Assembly: GCA_002395225.1 (NCBI GenBank)
Contig: DGWH01000042.1
Location: 1 to 32,981 of the forward strand
Source: Christensenella sp. UBA4263
Lineage (GTDB): Bacteria; Bacillota; Clostridia; Christensenellales; Aristaeellaceae
Length of the DNA: 32,981 bases
Reading direction: 5' to 3'
Of the stretch, positions 1 through 8,870 are shown one piece after another. The position numbers and the translations under genes were made by a program. Position 1 is the stretch's first letter. Every line of letters starts with the position of its first letter. The notes beneath the pieces were generated by a model. The model searched no databases, was not told the origin of the DNA, and saw only the letters and a program-made list of their open reading frames with translations.

Positions 1-2091
1 AAACTGAATACCGACGATCTGGCCAATAAACTGGGATGCAGGGTTGTCGAAATCTCCGCGCTGAAAGGCACCGGCATCATGGATGCGGCAAAAGCGGCAA
101 TTGAAGCTGCTCAGGGCGGAAAAACCATTCCTCAGCACACCTTCTCCGGTCCGGTCGAACATGCACTGGCTCATATTGAAGAAGCGGTTGTGCATCATCT
201 TCCGGATGAGCAGCAGCGCTGGTACGCCATCAAGATCTTTGAACGGGATGAAAAAGTACTGGAGCAGCTCAATATTCCCCCTGAAACCATGAAACATATC
301 GAATCCGATATCAGTGCTGCTGAAACGGAGCTGGATGATGATGCAGAAAGCATCATTACCAATGAACGGTATGTCTATATTGCCTCGGTCATCCGTTCCT
401 GCTACCGAAAGCATAACGCCGGCAGTCTTACAATCTCGGACAAGATCGATAGGATAGTAACCAATCGCTGGCTGGGACTTCCTATTTTTGCATTAGTGAT
501 GTTTGCCGTATACTGGATTGCCATGGTAGCAGTAGGAACACCGGCAACTGACTGGGCAAACGATGGTCTGTTCGGGGATGGTTTCCATCTTTTTGGAAAT
601 GGAACCGCTGCTTATGAGGAAGCAAAAGAGCGTTATGGCGATACGGATGAGATCATAAATGCCTTTGCAAAGCAGCAAGGTGTCGAAATCAACGAAGAGA
701 ATCCGGAACAGTCTCTGAATGCCCTGGTTGCAGCCGTCCCCGAGGATGCCGCGGTAAACTATGTCACGCAGGACGAGGAAACGCTTGAAACAGAGGAACA
801 TACCGGTGTTGGCAAAGCCGGGCTGCAGACTGCGGTTTCAGAATATCTGAGCACGGAAAAGGGATATAAGCCCTCCGTTGGCGCACCGAATCCGGCCGAT
901 TACGGTACCTGGATTCCCGGGATTCCGGTTCTTGTTGAAAATCTGCTTGACAAACTCAACACCGCCGGCTGGCTTAAAGGCCTGATTCTGGACGGCATTG
1001 TGGCCGGCGTCGGTGCGGTTCTTGGCTTTGTTCCGCAGATGTTGGTTCTGTTCTTCCTTCTCGCTTTTCTGGAAGCCTGCGGGTATATGGCACGTATTGC
1101 CTTCGTTCTGGACCGTATCTTCCGTAAATTCGGTCTGTCCGGCAAGTCCTTTATTCCCATGCTGATCGGCGTAGGATGCGGCGTCCCGGGAATCATGGCC
1201 TCACGCACAATTGAAAATGAACGCGACCGTCGAATGACCATTATGACCACCACTTTCATCCCCTGCGGCGCAAAAGTTCCGTTCATTTCCATGATTGCCG
1301 GTGCGATCTTCCATAAATCCGCATGGGTTGCAACCAGCGCGTATTTCATTGGCATGGCCGCCATTATCATCAGCGGCATCATGCTGAAAAAGACACGCCG
1401 GTTTGCCGGTGACCCCGCTCCCTTTGTTATGGAACTGCCTCCCTATCACTGGCCGACACTGAGCAATGTTCTTCGCTCCATGTGGGAACGCGGCTGGAGT
1501 TTCATTCGAAAAGCCGGTACCATTATTCTCCTCTCCACCATCGTTATCTGGTTCCTGAGCCGTTTCGGTGTCGCGGATGGATCGTTCCGCATGCTTAATG
1601 AGGACGAACTTGCCTTCTCTGTTCTGGCGCGTCTCGGCAATCTGATTTCCTGGATTTTCATTCCGCTGGGATTCGGTACCTGGCAGGCCACCGTGGCATC
1701 CATTACCGGTCTTGTTGCCAAGGAAAACATTGTGGGAACAATGGGTATTCTTTATGGCGGAACGGAAACCTATGCCAATCTGGCAACGGCCTTCACCGGC
1801 ATTTCTGCCTATGCATTTATGGTATTCAACCTGCTCTGTGCTCCCTGCTTTGCAGCCATTGGCGCCATCCGGCGGGAAATGAATGACGCAGGCTGGACCT
1901 GGTTTGCCATCTGCTACCAGTGCGGTTTTGCTTATGCGATCGGCCTGATGATCTATCAGTTTGGCATGCTGTTCACCGGCAGGCCAAACATCATAGGACT
2001 CCTTGCTGCTCTTGCCGTTCTGGCTTGTATGATCTACATGCTCTTTATTCGAAAGTACAAGGAAGCCACAAAGCTGACACGAAAGGTGTAA
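1..2091 (+). CDS. feoB: Ferrous iron transport protein B (FeoB), 5' end cut by window
   Basis: FeoB is the membrane Fe(II) importer with an N-terminal G domain. The frame is open from base 1, so only the C-terminal 696 residues are visible. They begin at the end of the G domain: the G5 motif SALKG sits at visible residues 19-23. A helical GDI-like region follows, then the polytopic membrane part with the FeoB gate motifs GCGVPGIMA (about residues 391-399), FIPCGAKVPF (about 420-429) and LCAPC (from about 612). A hydrophilic insertion of roughly 125 residues lies between the first and second membrane segments (about 180-305), which I think is usual for clostridial FeoB but have not checked. 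The downstream gene starts 4 bases after the stop and encodes the FeoB-associated Cys-rich protein, so the two are co-transcribed. The first ATG in frame (base 79) is internal and not the true start. FeoA, if present, would lie upstream. Confidence 0.97.
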   Translation, partial: KLNTDDLANKLGCRVVEISALKGTGIMDAAKAAIEAAQGGKTIPQHTFSGPVEHALAHIEEAVVHHLPDEQQRWYAIKIFERDEKVLEQLNIPPETMKHIESDISAAETELDDDAESIITNERYVYIASVIRSCYRKHNAGSLTISDKIDRIVTNRWLGLPIFALVMFAVYWIAMVAVGTPATDWANDGLFGDGFHLFGNGTAAYEEAKERYGDTDEIINAFAKQQGVEINEENPEQSLNALVAAVPEDAAVNYVTQDEETLETEEHTGVGKAGLQTAVSEYLSTEKGYKPSVGAPNPADYGTWIPGIPVLVENLLDKLNTAGWLKGLILDGIVAGVGAVLGFVPQMLVLFFLLAFLEACGYMARIAFVLDRIFRKFGLSGKSFIPMLIGVGCGVPGIMASRTIENERDRRMTIMTTTFIPCGAKVPFISMIAGAIFHKSAWVATSAYFIGMAAIIISGIMLKKTRRFAGDPAPFVMELPPYHWPTLSNVLRSMWERGWSFIRKAGTIILLSTIVIWFLSRFGVADGSFRMLNEDELAFSVLARLGNLISWIFIPLGFGTWQATVASITGLVAKENIVGTMGILYGGTETYANLATAFTGISAYAFMVFNLLCAPCFAAIGAIRREMNDAGWTWFAICYQCGFAYAIGLMIYQFGMLFTGRPNIIGLLAALAVLACMIYMLFIRKYKEATKLTRKV

Positions 2092-2095
2092 AAAC

Positions 2096-2254
2096 ATGTT
2101 CAACATAATTACAGACAATGCAGGCACCATCCTGGTCAGTCTGATTCTGATTGGAATTGTCACCGGAATCATTCTGCACCTTCGGCACAGAAAAAACAGC
2201 TGCCATCCCCATTGCAGTTGCTGCCCCATGGCCGGCTCCTGTCATAAGTCATAG
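2096..2254 (+). CDS. FeoB-associated Cys-rich membrane protein
   Basis: This 52-residue protein starts 4 bases after the feoB stop. It has one hydrophobic segment (about residues 9-28, Leu/Ile/Val/Gly rich), then a basic stretch (LRHRKN) and a Cys/His-rich tail with cysteines at residues 36, 40, 42, 43 and 49. That layout of one transmembrane helix plus a short CxxxCxCC tail matches the small family found just after feoB in many Clostridia (FeoB-associated Cys-rich membrane protein). The tail may bind iron or act as a redox or docking element for FeoB; this role is inferred. No separate Shine-Dalgarno site is evident in the 4-base gap, so translation probably depends on feoB. A strong terminator follows the stop. 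Confidence 0.85.
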   Translation: MFNIITDNAGTILVSLILIGIVTGIILHLRHRKNSCHPHCSCCPMAGSCHKS

Positions 2255-2264
2255 TCAGAAAACG

Positions 2265-2297
2265 GAGGCACGGATTAATCCGTGCCTCTGCTTTATT
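2265..2297 (+). terminator. Rho-independent terminator of the feo operon
   Basis: A perfect 24-base palindrome (12-bp arms at 2265-2276 and 2277-2288, ending GTGCCTC) is followed by ctttatttt. It lies 10 bases after the stop of the small Cys-rich gene. On the minus strand the same hairpin is followed by CGTTTTC, so it could also stop weak transcription from the Rpn side. Confidence 0.85.
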
Positions 2298-2496
2298 TTC
2301 CCAAAGGGGTAAAAACCATGTAATCCATCTGTCTTAAACTCGTAACACTTTGGCACAACTATCCTCCATATATGTCTTTGCTCTTTCCACGCAGTCCATT
2401 GCAATGGTCAGCTCAATTTCATCCATGCTGATTTTCTCCCACTTCTCCCGAAGGAAAGACAAGTGCTGCACATTCAATCCATTACGTATCCGACAC

Positions 2497-2733
2497 TTAT
2501 TTGTTGTACCTTTGGTTTTCATGTTTATTCATCATTTCTTGATATTCTATTTCTGCTGTTTCTTTTGAAATTAGTCCCTGACTTTCCAAAATCTTTAATA
2601 CTTTAAGAATTCCTTCTCTTCGTCCTATTTCAAAACCTTCTTTGTAACCTTCTTCGTAACCTTCTTCGTAACCTTCTTTTTTAAAAAGCTCCATCGTATA
2701 AGCTTCATCGTAATCTGTCAGTAACATTTCCAT
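2497..2733 (-). pseudogene. Orphan C-terminal tail of an Rpn-family nuclease
   Basis: The 78-residue reading frame begins MEMLLTDYDEAYTMELFK, which parallels the GMLLTEYNEVKTMELFK segment of the Rpn gene just upstream (2833-3725). It continues with the same kind of EEGYEEGYKEG repeat and an ISKE motif. Only the tail is present: upstream in this frame a TAG stop occurs within a few codons and no nuclease domain is found before the neighbouring gene. It is best read as the remnant of a second Rpn copy or a partial tandem duplication. A further open stretch at 2334-2522 overlaps its end; I do not recognise that one and do not call it a gene. Confidence 0.6.
2640..2690 (-). repeat. 12-bp tandem repeat encoding (E)EGY units
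   Basis: Three near-identical 12-base units (aaccttcttcgt type) encode the EGYEEGYEEGYK stretch of the orphan Rpn tail. An analogous array of about three tcgtccttcttc units at about 2959-2998 encodes EEGREEGREEGRK in the neighbouring Rpn gene. Such short in-frame repeats are typical of Rpn C-termini and expand by slippage. Confidence 0.75.
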
Positions 2734-2832
2734 TATCTAATCTCCATGTTCTATCGATCAAAACCCGACAGAAGAAATCATCAAGGCAAGTTTATCTGCA
2801 AAACAAGTATGCAATTTAAAGCCGGACACTTT

Positions 2833-3725
2833 TTACTGTACCTGTTTCATTGCGGCTTCAAATTCACTCGTCTTCATCTGGGCCTCATTTGCTGCCTCCT
2901 CTTTAGAAATACGGCCCCGTCTAACCATTTTAATGAGTATTTCAAGAATTCCCTCTTTACGTCCTTCTTCTCGTCCTTCTTCTCGTCCTTCTTCTTTAAA
3001 GAGTTCCATAGTCTTTACTTCATTATATTCCGTAAGTAACATTCCCCGCACCTCCGCTCTATGTGCAATCAGAAAGGGCTGGATCACAAAGTCCTCCGGC
3101 ATTTCGGAAATGGCCTTATCAATCGCATTTTCGATTTCCCCTTCTTTTTCCCGAATACGTGCAATCAGCCAGGCATATTCCGCCAAAGGCTTGCAAGCCT
3201 GCATAATCTTTGGGCTTTTGCCCGCATTAATATTGATCATCCGGACACGTACCTCAATATCCGGATCTGTTCCTTTCGGAAATGAATCGCTTAACTTCAG
3301 TATCCGCTCATCCGGCTGGTCCTTTGTTCCGTTATAAAACATAACCAGTTTGGGCACTGGCAGCATAATCAGTTTAGATCCATACTTATTCAGTTTCCTC
3401 TGTACAATAAATTTCTCATACAGATTCGCAATGTACTGCAGTGATCGTAATGGTAAATTGGGATTAAACGATGATTGCTGCTCAAAAAGATCCATCTCCA
3501 TATACGTTTGCAGCAGCTTTTCTGAAATCAGAAGGGACACATCATTATGCATGCCGAGGTACATGACTTCCTTAATCGTGGTTATTTCAATTCCATCAGG
3601 ATCGTTATAGTTGGTTCCGTTTATGGCATTATAGAGGCTCAGTGCCCACGCCTTATTTTCCTCTGCCCGAAGATGAAATTAAACAACCGATCCTTATACT
3701 GGGGGTTTTCTACAGCCATTGACAT
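2833..3725 (-). pseudogene. Rpn family recombination-promoting nuclease / putative transposase, frameshifted
   Basis: The frame starts at ATG 3725 behind a GGAAAGGAGAG site and reads MSMAVENPQYKDRLFNFIFG. It then hits a stop after about 28 codons. The expected continuation (AEENKAWALSLYNAINGT, then the PD-(D/E)XK core with DPDGIEITTIKEV and HNDVSLLI) lies in another frame that runs unbroken to 2833. The shift maps to about 3664-3668, at GGGCAG, and is equivalent to losing one base. The C-terminal half is otherwise well preserved: LPVPKLVMFYNGTKD, then a charged coiled EEGREEGRKEG tail. Rpn proteins are PD-(D/E)XK DNA endonucleases linked to RecA-independent recombination and, more recently, to phage defence. 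Sequencing error or programmed -1 shifting cannot be excluded. The patch is AT-richer (one 60-base row counted by hand is 43 percent GC) than surrounding housekeeping genes, which fits acquired DNA. Confidence 0.8.
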
Positions 3726-3777
3726 TCTCTCCTTTCCTTCCTGTATCAAACAACTGTATTGAGTTGCTCAAAGCAGA

Positions 3778-3821
3778 AAACAGGCATGTCCGCAAGAGCC
3801 AGAACAAAACGCTGCCTGTTT
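3778..3821 (-). terminator. Possible terminator of the histidine kinase / MBL unit
   Basis: On the minus strand AAACAGGCA pairs with TGCCTGTTT (9 bp) and is followed by TTC. The loop is long (26 bases), so this is a weaker call. It begins 22 bases downstream of the stop of the MBL hydrolase gene and upstream of the Rpn gene, where an end of transcription would be expected. Confidence 0.45.
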
Positions 3822-3843
3822 CCTTCCCGCTTTTCAGATTGAT

Positions 3844-4617
3844 TCAGATCGTGATCGTGTCACCGGTATGGATGTAGTGAAGACGATCCATCCGTTCTTT
3901 CAGGAAGCTGTACTGCCCGGTCCCTGTACAGTGACAGGTGTAATAGGTTCCCGGATAAGCATTCAGTGCATCGGCGCAGGATGCCAGAGATGCATCAATG
4001 GGATGCCTGAACAGATGAAATCCGCCGATCAGCACATCCGGATGATACCAGTGCATGATGTTCAGAATTCCCCGGTGGGAACATCCGCTGAAGAGGATCC
4101 GCTTTCCGTTCTCCTCGATCAGCAGATACTGTTCATGGCGAAAATCATCCGGTTTCCGTATTCCATCCTCAAGAAGTGTCAGCCCGGAGGATCCTGTATC
4201 CTCTGTCTTTTCCGCAGAGATCGGATTCAGCAGCGTGCAGCCGGGGCGAATGACCTTTTTCTCCTCCACAAAGACAATCCGGTCAGAATCCATGAGGCCG
4301 GTATCCAGTCCGATGTACTTTTCGCTGTCATTGTAGTGAGGTTCAAACGCATGGCGGCTCATATACACCCTGGCATGATCATTCCGTGCAAAGAATGTTC
4401 TGATTCCTCCGCCATGATCGTAATGCCCGTGGGAAAGGACGGCAAATGCGGCTGTATTCAGATCAATCCCGAGCGCATCGGCGTTTCGGGCAAACAGATC
4501 TGTCTGTCCCATATCAAACAGAAAACGGGTTCCCTGTGCTTCCACAAACAGGCTCAGTCCGTGCTCTGTCTGCAGACCGTCGGCAGTGGTATTTTCAACA
4601 AGAACCGTCACTTTCAT
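3844..4617 (-). CDS. MBL-fold metallo-hydrolase (COG1237-like)
   Basis: The 257-residue product is a single metallo-beta-lactamase fold. The metal-binding signature SHGHYDHGG gives His63, His65, Asp67 and His68; later conserved pieces are SGCSHRGILN and GGFHLF. The N-terminus MKVTVLVEN with ...GLSLFVEAQGTRFLFDMGQT is typical of the group annotated as 7,8-dihydropterin-6-methyl-4-(ribofuranosyl)aminobenzene-5'-phosphate synthase-like hydrolases. That name comes from an archaeal enzyme, and the bacterial substrate is unknown. I chose ATG 4617 over the longer open frame to 4695 because GGAGGAGGG lies 9 bases before it and the extra 26 residues look unlike coding sequence. It follows the hybrid kinase on the same strand after 109 bases and is probably in the same transcription unit, though the gap is long enough for a separate promoter. 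Confidence 0.85.
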   Translation of the reverse strand: MKVTVLVENTTADGLQTEHGLSLFVEAQGTRFLFDMGQTDLFARNADALGIDLNTAAFAVLSHGHYDHGGGIRTFFARNDHARVYMSRHAFEPHYNDSEKYIGLDTGLMDSDRIVFVEEKKVIRPGCTLLNPISAEKTEDTGSSGLTLLEDGIRKPDDFRHEQYLLIEENGKRILFSGCSHRGILNIMHWYHPDVLIGGFHLFRHPIDASLASCADALNAYPGTYYTCHCTGTGQYSFLKERMDRLHYIHTGDTITI

Positions 4618-4726
4618 TTCGGTTTTCCCTCCTCCGTAAAGGCCTGTCGGCTGTTCTTTTCGGATAAGTCCCCGTGAGTCGGAACATTTCTGCACCGGAG
4701 CATTCGCACGATTGCCTGAAGCAGGC

Positions 4727-7700
4727 TCAGGACCTGATCAGGCTTTCCAGCGTTTCAAACAGCGCCTCCGGCTCCACCGGTTTGGAAAGGTGTGCATTCA
4801 GGCCGGCCTGCATGCTGCGCTGTACGTCCTCATCAAAGGCATTTGCCGTCAGGGCGATGATCGGAATGGTTCTGGCATCCGGACGGTTAAGGGAACGGAT
4901 CCGGCGTGTTGCCTCAAGGCCATCCATTTCCGGCATGCGCATATCCATCAGGACGGCATCGTAATATCCCGGTTCCGCCTGATCAAACATCTCCACAGCG
5001 ATGCGTCCGTTCGCAGCGTGCTCCACCTGCATTTCACGCATGGACAGGACCATCATCATGATTTCGGCATTGACCGCCACATCCTCTGCCAGGAGCACCC
5101 GGCGTCCTTTCAGGTCCACGGTTTTCTGAATGAGCGCCGCGTTTTTCCGTTTAAACGCTGCCTGGAATTCATCCAGTACCGTTTCGGCAAACAGCGGTTT
5201 GGAAGCGAAAGAATCCACCCCGGCCTCTCTTGCTTCCTGTTCCACATCTTCCCAGTTATAGGAAGTCAGAATAATGATCGGTGTATCATTTCCGACGAGG
5301 GAGCGAATCTGCCTGGTCGTCTCTACCCCATCCATCTCCGGCATCTTCCAGTCCACCAGGACCAGGTTGTAGTCCTCCCGGCGGGCGTGACGCAGACGGA
5401 TCATTTCCAGTGCATCCCGTCCGTTCGTCACCGTTTCGCAGCTGATTCCCACCTGGCTGAGGACCAGATCGGCATGTTCACAGGCAATCTGGTCATCATC
5501 AATGACCAGGACGTTCATCTCATCGGGATGAATGAGGGTTTCCTCACTCCCGGCAACACGGGAAGACTGGCCGAGGGTAATCGTCACTCTGAAGGTCGTC
5601 CCGACACCCTTTTCACTTTCTACCTCAATGTGTCCGTTCATCAGCTCCACGATGTTTTTCGTAATCGGCATGCCGAGACCACTCGAGCCGAATTTGTTGG
5701 TCGTGGAACTGTCCTCCTGCGAGAAAGCATCAAACAGATGCGGCAGGTACTCTTTGCTCATGCCGATTCCGGTATCCGAAATGGTAAACAGCAGCGTTGC
5801 CTTGTCATCCATTCTGACCGTTTCCTCAATGATGAACGACACTGTTCCGCCCTCCGGCGTAAACTTGACGGAATTGCCCAGAATATTGATGAGCACCTGA
5901 CGCAGTTTCATGTCATCGCCGATGTAATACTCATCGGTCTGTCCCTTGATCCGGCAGTCGTAATTCAGGCCCTTATCCCTGCACTGTCCGCCAATCATCG
6001 TGTTCACCTGTTCCAGCATCTTCCGGAAGGAAAACTCTTCATGCTTGATCGTCATCCGTCCGGACTCGATCCGGGACATATTCAGAATATCGTTGATCAG
6101 TTTCAGCAGATGATGGGCAGAGTCATCAATCTTGCGCATATTGGCGCGCGTCTGCTCCGGGGTATTCGGATCATGCAGGATGATATTGTCAAGGCCGATA
6201 ATCGCATTCATCGGCGTACGGATCTCATGGCTCATGCTGGAAAGGAAGGCGGTCTTGGCCTTATTTGCCATCTCTGCGGCGCTCAGCGCATCCTTCAGAG
6301 TCTGATTCTGCGCCATGGTCTTCCGGGTCTCGATGTCCACATTCACAAAGCATGCCCCGACCGCGTGCACCGGCAGATCCTTCCGGTCCACACTGGCAAA
6401 CCGCACTTCCTCCCAGGTCTGCCGGTCATGCCGGGAGACCAGATACCGGAAGGCAATGACCCGCTGCTCACTGAGCTGGGTCCGGATATTCTCCGGTCTG
6501 ATAAATTCAAGGAACTCCTCCCGGTATTCCTCCGTGATATTGGCATTGGCATACGCCGTGACCGATTCCATATACGGGAACCTGTCCCCCACCTGAAAGC
6601 CGTTGTCCACATCTTCATGTTTCTGGTAACAGACGCCCTCGTTTTTGTCCAAATCCAGGTAATATACACTCCAGTAGTCCGAGGCCAGCGCGGTAATCAT
6701 CCGTGTCTGCTCTTCCTGCTGTTTCCGCTGCTCCAGAATCTTCTCCTGAAGATGCAGGCGCTGCTCCATCTCCTCCCGTTTGATCCGGTTTTCCGTATCC
6801 GCTTTTTCCTTATCCAGCACCAGTCTCGCGTTGATCCGGTTCTGCCGGATGATGAACGCAAACATGATCATCAGAACGGAAACGATGATGACTGACTGAA
6901 GCACGCTGCGGCCGATGATCCCCTCTGAAATGGTGCTGATCTGACTGCTGATGACACTTTCCCGAATGAGGTAGGTCAGAAGCCAGCTGGTTCCTTTGAC
7001 AGGAACATAACTGAGGGTTTCACGGATCCCGTTATACACAAAACTGACGGTTCCTCTTTTTCCTCCGGTGAATTCGTCCCGGAACTTTTCATAGGTATAC
7101 CCATCCTCAAAATTCGCCTGCCGCATTGCCTCAAGCAGATTATCCTCCACCGCAAGGCCGCCCAGAACCGTGTTGCTCAGCGCAATTCCATCGCTGGTAT
7201 AAATATTGCAGAAAGTCGCCCCGCTCTCCTGGATATCCATGGCAACGCCGGAGAGCATCTCCTTCATGTCAATTTCCATGAAGCAGGCGCAGAGCTTCCG
7301 GTTTTCGAGTGTCAGCTGTACCGGCACTGCAATAATCACTTTCTTATCAGGAATCGTGAGATTCCGGATGAAAATCTCCGGCCCTGACAGGTTCCGGAAA
7401 TCCACCGGATACTGATCAATATCCCCCTGAATACCGGAGGCAGTAAAGATCATGCCTGTCTCCTCAACGAAGGCAAACCGCTCCAGCTTAAGCATGCTGC
7501 GTATCTTTTTCTGATAGTTCTGCAGATGCTCAACGCTGCTCAGATCATCCTCTGTCATCAGATCAAGGGCTGTCTGGATAACGGTGATTTTGTCCTTGAG
7601 GTTATCCGCGATGACCTGCTCGCGCCGACCTGCCAGCTCATCCAGATACAGAAGGCTGACGTTCCTGACCGCCTTTTCCGTATCATTTCTGGCCTGCTGC

Positions 7701-7792
7701 CCCATGATCATCGTCCCAAGGACCAGAACCAGAGCAAGAAAGATACCGCCAATTACGGCGATTACGGTAATCCGTTTTTTTCTGTTGTTCAT
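4727..7792 (-). CDS. Hybrid sensor histidine kinase with two receiver domains
   Basis: This is a 1021-residue membrane sensor. An N-terminal transmembrane helix (about 8-30) and a second one (about 298-322) flank an extracellular sensing region that looks Cache-like. A coiled linker follows (KREEMEQRLHLQEKILEQRK), then a PAS-like domain (about 370-490). Next come a HisKA domain with the H-box SHEIRTPMNAIIG (phospho-acceptor His522) and an ATPase domain with N-box ILGNSVKFT and G1 DTGIGM. Two receiver domains follow: the first with LVLVDWKMPEMDG (Asp814) and the second with AVLMDMRMPEMDG (Asp950). No Hpt domain or DNA-binding output is present, so phosphate must pass to a separate protein, or the receivers serve as a sink. 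It lies 95 bases after a small membrane protein gene in a unit with its own promoter (8693-8721). The ligand is unknown. Confidence 0.95.
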   Translation of the reverse strand: MNNRKKRITVIAVIGGIFLALVLVLGTMIMGQQARNDTEKAVRNVSLLYLDELAGRREQVIADNLKDKITVIQTALDLMTEDDLSSVEHLQNYQKKIRSMLKLERFAFVEETGMIFTASGIQGDIDQYPVDFRNLSGPEIFIRNLTIPDKKVIIAVPVQLTLENRKLCACFMEIDMKEMLSGVAMDIQESGATFCNIYTSDGIALSNTVLGGLAVEDNLLEAMRQANFEDGYTYEKFRDEFTGGKRGTVSFVYNGIRETLSYVPVKGTSWLLTYLIRESVISSQISTISEGIIGRSVLQSVIIVSVLMIMFAFIIRQNRINARLVLDKEKADTENRIKREEMEQRLHLQEKILEQRKQQEEQTRMITALASDYWSVYYLDLDKNEGVCYQKHEDVDNGFQVGDRFPYMESVTAYANANITEEYREEFLEFIRPENIRTQLSEQRVIAFRYLVSRHDRQTWEEVRFASVDRKDLPVHAVGACFVNVDIETRKTMAQNQTLKDALSAAEMANKAKTAFLSSMSHEIRTPMNAIIGLDNIILHDPNTPEQTRANMRKIDDSAHHLLKLINDILNMSRIESGRMTIKHEEFSFRKMLEQVNTMIGGQCRDKGLNYDCRIKGQTDEYYIGDDMKLRQVLINILGNSVKFTPEGGTVSFIIEETVRMDDKATLLFTISDTGIGMSKEYLPHLFDAFSQEDSSTTNKFGSSGLGMPITKNIVELMNGHIEVESEKGVGTTFRVTITLGQSSRVAGSEETLIHPDEMNVLVIDDDQIACEHADLVLSQVGISCETVTNGRDALEMIRLRHARREDYNLVLVDWKMPEMDGVETTRQIRSLVGNDTPIIILTSYNWEDVEQEAREAGVDSFASKPLFAETVLDEFQAAFKRKNAALIQKTVDLKGRRVLLAEDVAVNAEIMMMVLSMREMQVEHAANGRIAVEMFDQAEPGYYDAVLMDMRMPEMDGLEATRRIRSLNRPDARTIPIIALTANAFDEDVQRSMQAGLNAHLSKPVEPEALFETLESLIRS

Positions 7793-7887
7793 TCTGATCT
7801 CCCCATATTATCGGACTCGGTCGTTCAGCGCCGAAGCTTTCGGTACACATGTCGGGTAAACTGCCGCTTTCCGGTGCACATCGTTCG

Positions 7888-8598
7888 TTATCCGGCCCTG
7901 TCCATTGGCCCTTTCCACTGCCGGATGCCCCACAGAAGTGTCCGGCAGGACAGGACAACAATCGCCAGCCAGATCAGACCGCTTGAAACGGCTGACAGCG
8001 TGAGCATATGGATCTTGTCGGAATCATGTGAGACCACCATGATCAGGGTGTTCTGCAGGGACACGATGGACAGCAGCGCATCAATAAAGTTAATCATCCG
8101 CAAAAGGCGTACCAGGCAGTTGCCGCTTCGTTTTCGTTTAACCAGATGAAAAGAGGCCATTGATATCTTCGCGAAGGCGTAGGCGGCCATTGTAATCGCC
8201 GGAATCAGTGTCATATTGACTGGGCGCCGCATCCTGACCAGCAGGGAGATCGGCCAAATCAGACAAAGATTCAGGACCAGCAGCAGTACGGAACAAAGCA
8301 GATAAATATTCAGCCGGATTCTGCTCCCGTCACTGCCCTGTCTTTTCCGGCGCAGTACATGCCTTTCCGCCATCAGAACAGAGAAACGGAGCGAAACCAG
8401 CAAAAGATAGTAGACGCAGATGCTCCCATGCCAGGGAGAGACGTGTATCAGTCCCAGAAACCCGTTATACAGGGCAAAAAAGGTCGTGATCATCAGGGAG
8501 CCGAAAGAATTCAGAAACGTCTTCGCATCATAACTGGTCCGCCAGTCATTAAGCCAGTTCTTCAGTTTCCCCGCGATTTTGGCATATTGTTCGTTCAT
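7888..8598 (-). CDS. Integral membrane protein of unknown function
   Basis: The 236-residue protein is strongly hydrophobic, with about six likely membrane segments (for example around residues 33-52, 61-75, 98-122, 130-150, 165-185 and 200-222) separated by short Arg/Lys-rich loops such as RRKRQGSDGSR and KRKRSGN. I recognise no family motif. It is the first gene of the unit with the hybrid kinase, about 90 bases after a good promoter, so it may act as an accessory membrane partner of the sensor. This is inferred from position only. The ribosome site before ATG 8598 is weak (AAGGAAAAG about 12 bases upstream), so the start is less certain than the gene. Confidence 0.7.
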   Translation of the reverse strand: MNEQYAKIAGKLKNWLNDWRTSYDAKTFLNSFGSLMITTFFALYNGFLGLIHVSPWHGSICVYYLLLVSLRFSVLMAERHVLRRKRQGSDGSRIRLNIYLLCSVLLLVLNLCLIWPISLLVRMRRPVNMTLIPAITMAAYAFAKISMASFHLVKRKRSGNCLVRLLRMINFIDALLSIVSLQNTLIMVVSHDSDKIHMLTLSAVSSGLIWLAIVVLSCRTLLWGIRQWKGPMDRAG

Positions 8599-8692
8599 AT
8601 CCGTTCTGTCACTTTTCCTTTTCCTGAAAGGACCGTTTTCTCTTTTTCCAACAGGATTGAATCATTTTGCTGTATACCACATTATCAACTGA

Positions 8693-8721
8693 ATTGTAAG
8701 TCGCTGTAAAAAAATTGTCAA
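8693..8721 (-). promoter_or_regulatory. Sigma-A type promoter of the membrane protein / hybrid kinase unit
   Basis: On the minus strand TTGACA (8721-8716) and TACAAT (8698-8693) are separated by 17 bases rich in T. That is a perfect -35 and a 5/6 -10. Transcription would start near 8686, leaving a leader of about 90 bases before the 236-aa gene. Confidence 0.75.
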
Positions 8722-8810
8722 GGCAACCCGTAATGCATCCGCCATTTTTCTGTGTTCTCCGGCGGTTTGCCTGGTCCGACAATGGACAGCACCGGCCCGC
8801 CGGAACAGAC

Positions 8811-8837
8811 AAAAAAAGGGCCCGGACAAGCCGGGCC
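8811..8837 (-). terminator. Terminator of the ABC importer operon
   Basis: On the minus strand GGCCCGG pairs with CCGGGCC (7 bp, 5-base loop) and is followed directly by CTTTTTTT. It lies 34 bases after the stop of the last permease gene. Confidence 0.9.
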
Positions 8838-8870
8838 TATGATCCGGCTGGACGAGCCGGAAAACGAGTC

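Noticed and set aside
2334..2522. Minus-strand open frame of 62 codons after the orphan Rpn tail
   Set aside because: It overlaps the tail gene, has no ribosome site and I recognise no family. It may be further Rpn debris.
2640..2998. Short tandem repeats that could suggest a CRISPR array
   Set aside because: The units are 12 bases with no spacers and encode the EEG repeats of Rpn tails.
4712..6895. Open frame of 727 codons on the plus strand
   Set aside because: It lies antisense to the hybrid kinase, whose H-box, ATPase and receiver motifs are clear. High GC at codon position three creates such shadows.
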